Below are positions 59,186-64,000 of a DNA stretch of 64,000 bases, one piece after another. The notes beneath the pieces were generated by a model, which had not been told where the DNA came from, searched no databases, and saw only the letters and a list, made by a program, of their open reading frames with translations. The stretch's first letter is position 1. Every line of letters begins with the position of its first letter. The stretch comes from Gymnorhina tibicen. Lineage: Eukaryota > Chordata > Aves > Passeriformes > Artamidae. Position numbers and translations under genes: made by a program. The stretch lies in NCBI GenBank assembly GCA_013399875.1, contig VXAZ01006396.1, forward strand, positions 193,076-257,075, in the 5' to 3' direction.

Positions 59186-61706
59186 CTTTAGTCTCCCCAG
59201 CCTGCCAGGGAACCATTTGGAGTATGAGTTACTTTTCACTGTCTCTGGCAAAAGAGGAGCTGATTTTCAGGTAGCGCTGTGAGGCAAAATTAGTCTTAAA
59301 AAGTCTCAGATGGAAAGGCTGAAGAGCAATCGTTCTGGCTTTGTTCCTTGGTCTGCAATGGGCACAAGCTCTGTTTGCAAAGAAGGAACTGAAAACCCCC
59401 TGTTTGGAGAAACAGCTACCCACACCTGGAACACAGGTTGGAAAAGTCATCAAGTCCACTAGCGCCTCTGGAGCAGGCATATGCATATGGGGGTAGAAAG
59501 TGGGGGAGGGAAGAGTGAGAAAGATTATCTAGGATGTTGAACATACTAAACATGTACCTTTTAATAAGTGCTGTAGCATTTCAGCAGATGTGGAGGAAAT
59601 TTTGAGGTCACGGAGGAGAAGCCACCTCCTACTCTAACTGTTCTAGTGTTTTAGAATTGATTAGGCAGCACACATTGTCTGGAGGTGAAGGTTAGTGCAG
59701 CTCTGCCAATCCTCTGGCTTTCTAACCCAGTCCCTCACCTAGAAGGAGACTTCCACATTCTGTGGAACAAAGGAGATGACGCTGTTTCAGCCATTTTGTT
59801 TTGTCTATAATCTGGTCTCTTATGAGTGCTATTGAGGGCAGTTCAAAAAAATGGGCTTTTAAAAGGCTTCTTTTCATGCTATCTCATAATTAAACTTCAG
59901 TGAATGAGTTGCGCAATAACAGGGGAGTTCTGGTCTGTTTTATGAGGCAATACTCTAGTTCCTAAGTGGGTGAACTAGGAGACCTTTCTTTCTTGCATGG
60001 GAATTGAATAATTGCTGGGAAAACCAGACTTGTGCTCCTCTTGTTAGTGTACTTAAGCTCTTTAAAATAAAATAGCTGATACCTCTCTAAATAATGACTT
60101 CATGGAAATGCTTGTTCCTGAAGTTGTGACCTTCAGGCAACCAAAATCACAGCCTGTGTCCAGATCCAGCTTCCACAGCCGGTCAGCCTGGCTGTGGCTG
60201 CCCAAACCTCTGGATCCAAGTGCTCAGGAGGTTAGAAAGGTTAGAGATTTTTTGCTACTAAGACTTACTTCTAATTAGAAATGAAATACCATAAATAGTT
60301 TTTAGGGAAGGAAATGGAAGCCTAAAAGCAAAATAAAATTAAAGGTCAATCTTCAACTTAGCAGGCTGATGTGGAATGTGGATTTAATAACAAGAAAATC
60401 CATTCTGAGAAGGAAAGAAAAAAAAGTCAAAATTACCAGACAGGTAAAAGACAGAATGGTTTAATATGTAACCTCATCCTCCGAAATATAAGGCAGGTGG
60501 AAAGCGTGAGCAAGTTCAATAACAAAAAATATAAATAGAGCTAATAGTTGAGAGGCAATGGAAGAGAAACTGGCTACACTTGGAGGCATCTAGAGTGAGG
60601 TAAAGCAGCAATGGAAAATTAAATATAATAAAGAATCAAATTTTGACAATATAGTGGTTTTTAAAAGAAAAAAGAAACAAACCTGCTCTCCAGAATTTAA
60701 TTTAAATCCTTCTTGCTTCCTTATAGCATTTAAGCAAACCCGGTATAATTTCCCATGCACAGTTCAAACTAATCAGAAAAAGATTTATTAGGTATTTTAA
60801 ATATTTCTAGATTCTTTCGACATTTTGGTAATATTGTTTTCCATACCTATACAGTTTTTAGTCCAGAGGGCTTTTAGGTACCGAACCTCTAAGCAGGCTT
60901 TAAGTAAGTGTGAAGCCAAAAGAACGTAATTATTTACCTTTATTTTCCTTTAAGGACAATTCCATCTCCCTTTCACAGCTGGTGAAGCAGCATTAATAAA
61001 TTCTGAATTCTCTGCATTTGAGACAAGCTGTCATTGCTGCCCAGTATTTTGGGGGATAGGAATTTCCCTGCTCTCATGCTAAGCTACATGCTGCAGCCTC
61101 ATGAACATTTTTTGCTGTGGCCTGTTAAACTTCCCTCCCTGTTCCTAGGCAGGGCAGAGAGCCAGTGAGAAGTGATGAGTGCTTTTCATGGTAAGGAACA
61201 ATACATGAAGACTTTCCAAATTAATTTAACATTCACAAGGAATGCTGTTGGCTGCATCAATTTCAGATATGCTGGCAAGCAGGAAATTATTTTCCATGTA
61301 GATGATGTTTCTATCCCTTCCCCCCCTCAGGACCCCTACGGTGGGAAGGAGGAAGAGAGGTTTTGTCTTTTAATGAAATCTAATTGTGGAGCACGGTCGG
61401 GGAGGGGAAGGGTCAGGGGAAGGCCAGCCACATGAGCCTCTGCAGCAAGACATCTCCTGGAAAGAGCTGATCCTAGTGGCTCCATTGGGCACCTTTGGTC
61501 CCTGCTCTCCCTTCGGAGACAGGATGGCCTCGTAGAAGGAGATGGGAGCTGAACTGGTGGAAAAACGTTGCTCCCTGCTGCAGTCTCTGGAAGGGGGACT
61601 TGGATCTCATCCTCTGTTCAGGCTAAACTCACTAAAAGCTTACTGGTACAGATGGTTTCATTTCCTTTATCTCCCCAAAGGGTCCCTCAGGCTTTGTTAA
61701 CTAAAC
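59186..61706. other. Unique non-coding DNA
   Basis: No gene or transposon recognised. The open frame at 61172-61435 has no known domain. Confidence 0.5.
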
Positions 61707-61985
61707 ACACAGAATCATAGAATGGTTTGGGCTGCAAGAACGTGAAACACCATCCTGTTCCAACACCTCTGCCACAGACAGGGATACCTGCCACTGGACC
61801 AGGTTCCTCAGAGCCCCATCCAGCTTAGCCTTGAAAACTGGCAGGGATGGGGCATCCACAGCTTCTCTGGGCAACCGGTTCCAGTGCCTCACCACCCTCA
61901 CAGTAAAGAATTTGTTCCTAGTATCTAATCTAAACCTAAGCTTTTTCAGTTTAAAGCCCTTCCTACTTGTCCTATCCCTGTGTCC
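61707..61985 (-). mobile_element. CR1 LINE, 5'-truncated copy
   Basis: The 3' end is on the left, where two consecutive octamers (ATTCTATG, ATTCTGTG on the minus strand) form the CR1 tail. The body matches the avian CR1 3' block: GGATACCTGCCACTGGACCA, CCATCCAGCTTAGCCTTGAA, GATGGGGCATCCACAGCTTC, GGTTCCAGTGCCTCACCACC. Similarity fades near 61985. The cleaner tail suggests it is younger than the copy at 12.5 kb. Confidence 0.93.
61797..61982 (-). pseudogene. CR1 ORF2 C-terminal remnant, stop codon lost
   Basis: About 62 codons encode the same ORF2 tail as the 12.5-kb copy: GFKLKKLRFRLDTRNKFFTV, RHWNRLPRE, APSLPVFKAKL and ALRNLV. The endonuclease and reverse transcriptase domains are missing. 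The codon after NLV is CAG, whereas the other copy has TAA and CR1 usually TAG. The frame therefore runs on into 3' UTR sequence, and upstream it runs into unrelated flank, so the longer open frame of 129 codons is a chance chimera and not a gene. Confidence 0.88.
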
Positions 61986-64000
61986 CACAGTACTGCCAAG
62001 ATTTGCCACAGTTTTTGGATTTCCATTCCTGAGCAAATAGAATGGAGCATTCTGCATGCACTGAAAATCCACCATGGACGTGGCTGACATCTTTACAAGA
62101 AGTCTGCAGCTTTCTGGTGGTCAGGGTCTTGTGTGTGGGATGTAATGTCTTCACCTAAAAGCAAAAATGGAAAGCAAGGTTAGCTGAAGCTTTGCAAGGT
62201 GAAAATAGCAGATGATCAGAGAAGAAGAGATGTGTGCAGAAGGTCCAAAGTGTGGAAATTGTGAAGATCAAGTGTGAAATGTCCCAAGATTTCTAGGGGC
62301 TTTTCTATGATGAATTTTATCTCCAAACTGTATGGAAGATACCCCATATTAGAGCATTAGAGCTTACATAGAAAACTCCGTAAGCTGGTCAAGAGTATTT
62401 AAGAAATTTTGAGGAAATCTGATATGGAAGTAATTGAAAATAAATAAGAATCAGAAAATCATTTACCAGTTATAAGGATGTAGGTATGTGTATATTTATA
62501 TACCTGCTGCTCTTTATAATGTAGGACATACAGATCTCAAGATACCTATGCTCTTCCTAGTCATCTAGTCAATGAAAATATCAACAAATATTACATAATC
62601 AGTCAGAAAAAAATGCAGTTTCTAGATCTTAGCCTTTAATCTTAATCCCCCCTTTCTTCCCACTATTCCTGTAATTCTTGTTCTTGTAATACTGCAATTG
62701 CAGCTCAATTTTAAATAAATTCTGCACTCTCTCAAAAGCTTTGCATTTAGTTCTTTGAATCCTGCAGACCATGAAATTTCTTAAATTGGCAGTGGGAGCC
62801 AATTTCAATCATAAGGGGAGAAGACCTAAAAACTTCAAGTTTAATTCAAATGTGAAATCTGCTGCAGGCATTTCCACACCTGGTTAAGTCAGACTTCAGT
62901 CTGACCATAGGGCAGGACTTGTGCTCATGCTATGGGCACTTGGAATTGTTAAGGTTAGTGAAAAAAACCTACTGAAAAGTGACATGCTTCATGTCTAGCG
63001 GTTCAGCCCCTCTGAATGACTGCAGGTTAGGGCTCAGGCCTGCAATTGAGTTACTGCAGTTTAACAGGTTACCATGCATCAGCTAAGCTGCAGAAACAGT
63101 CGCGTGTGTCCTCCTCGCCTTTGACAAATGTAAGGTGATTTGACTTAGCTTAATCTATTTTCATTGCAGGCTAAATTGAATTACCTCATATTTATGATGG
63201 GCTATAAGGGCACTCAGAGAGAGTTATCTGGGTTCAACTGATCTCTGGTAACTTGCTTAGCCATGGTAGCTGGACTGTGGGTATAAACCCTGAGCAGCCT
63301 TGCGCTCACAGGAGAGAGCTGACGTGAACTTCAGCAGACACAGATTTATAACTCACGATGAAGTAGTTTGGGATGTGGTAAGCCATTGACGGAATGGCTG
63401 GAATTGGCTTTTAAAGGAATAGAGTAGCTGGCAGGGCACTTTCTTAATGGGTTTCTGATTCTGGAATATAGTTCCTTTCCCCTTTCAGAGTCTGTGTTGG
63501 TTTGAGCTACAGCAGCACAGAGGCTTGCTTGCCATTCCTTTCTTCCTCGTTTTTTTTTCAGGCAGACATGTGGGATGGAGCTGGGATGATAGCTTTAACT
63601 CCCTGTGGGTTTTCTGTGAGGGTGCTCCGGTAGAGTAAATTAGTTTTAAATTTGGTTATTCTACCATAACCTAAGTATTCTTAACTGAATTGTAAATTTA
63701 AATGTTAAGTGTTGCACTGAATGTTTAAATAATTCTAAAAGCACTTGGAGCATGGGATAAGTGCTGTAAAAATCTAAATAAATGAGTAAATTGTTTAACA
63801 GCATATGTGGTAATGCAAAATACTACATGTGTGCAAAGAGTAAGAGCTGTGCTCGAAATGGTTGCCAGAGCTTAAATTTCCTTGCTACATGCAAAACCTT
63901 TTCACATTAACAGGGTGCTTTTTTCATGTTTAGCCTACTGTATAACTGGGAGAAGAAGATGAAGTTGGCAGTTTAGACTGTCAAACAGAGGTTTCAGCTC
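61986..64000. other. Unique non-coding DNA
   Basis: No recognisable gene or further transposon up to the window edge. Acceptor-like CAG sites after T-rich tracts occur at about 63169 and 63561 but have no convincing partner donors. Confidence 0.5.

Noticed and set aside
61701..62090. 129-codon minus-strand frame taken as a gene
   Set aside because: Its recognisable middle is the CR1 ORF2 tail; both ends are CR1 3' UTR or unrelated flank.
1..64000. CRISPR array, operons or bacterial origin
   Set aside because: No regularly spaced repeats with unique spacers and no dense co-directional genes; CR1, LTR and MIR sequence indicate a vertebrate nuclear genome.

Overview
This window looks like bird (or other archosaur) nuclear DNA from a gene-poor region, either intergenic or the inside of a very long intron. 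The best evidence is three 5'-truncated CR1 retrotransposon pieces. Two of them keep the C-terminal coding end of CR1 ORF2 plus the conserved 3' block, and the two minus-strand copies end in octamer tails of the ATTCTRTG type. A solo endogenous-retrovirus LTR with a clean 6-bp target-site duplication fits the same reading. The sequence is mostly AT-rich, with simple repeats, poly-T/poly-A tracts and no bacterial gene organisation.

I found no protein-coding gene I can support. Open frames reach at most about 147 codons (ignoring one that runs through an assembly gap), which is expected by chance in 64 kb of AT-rich DNA. None shows a protein family I recognise except the two CR1 ORF2 tails. No tRNA, rRNA, snRNA or CRISPR array was seen.

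Layout: 1-6 kb is unique DNA with a possible regulatory block near 1.15-1.3 kb. A CR1 tail lies at 6.07-6.2 kb and a TATC-type microsatellite at 6.9 kb. A 571-bp solo LTR sits at 10.0-10.6 kb, a cluster of palindromes at 11.07-11.16 kb and a CR1 copy at 12.5-12.8 kb. A CpG-island-like, G-quadruplex-prone block at 13.8-14.1 kb runs into an assembly gap of 499 N, followed by a CCTCT microsatellite. From 15 to 61 kb there is almost no recognisable young repeat, but there are islands whose CpG content stands out from their AT-rich surroundings (24.4-24.75, 34.4-34.7, 40.5-40.75 and 47.25-47.46 kb), together with homeodomain-like and POU-like palindromes. A second long CR1 copy lies at 61.7-62.0 kb.

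The most economical interpretation is a regulatory desert: low transposon load, scattered candidate conserved non-coding enhancers and no exons. The target gene cannot be named from this window. Conservation is inferred from composition and motif structure only; a cross-species alignment would decide it.
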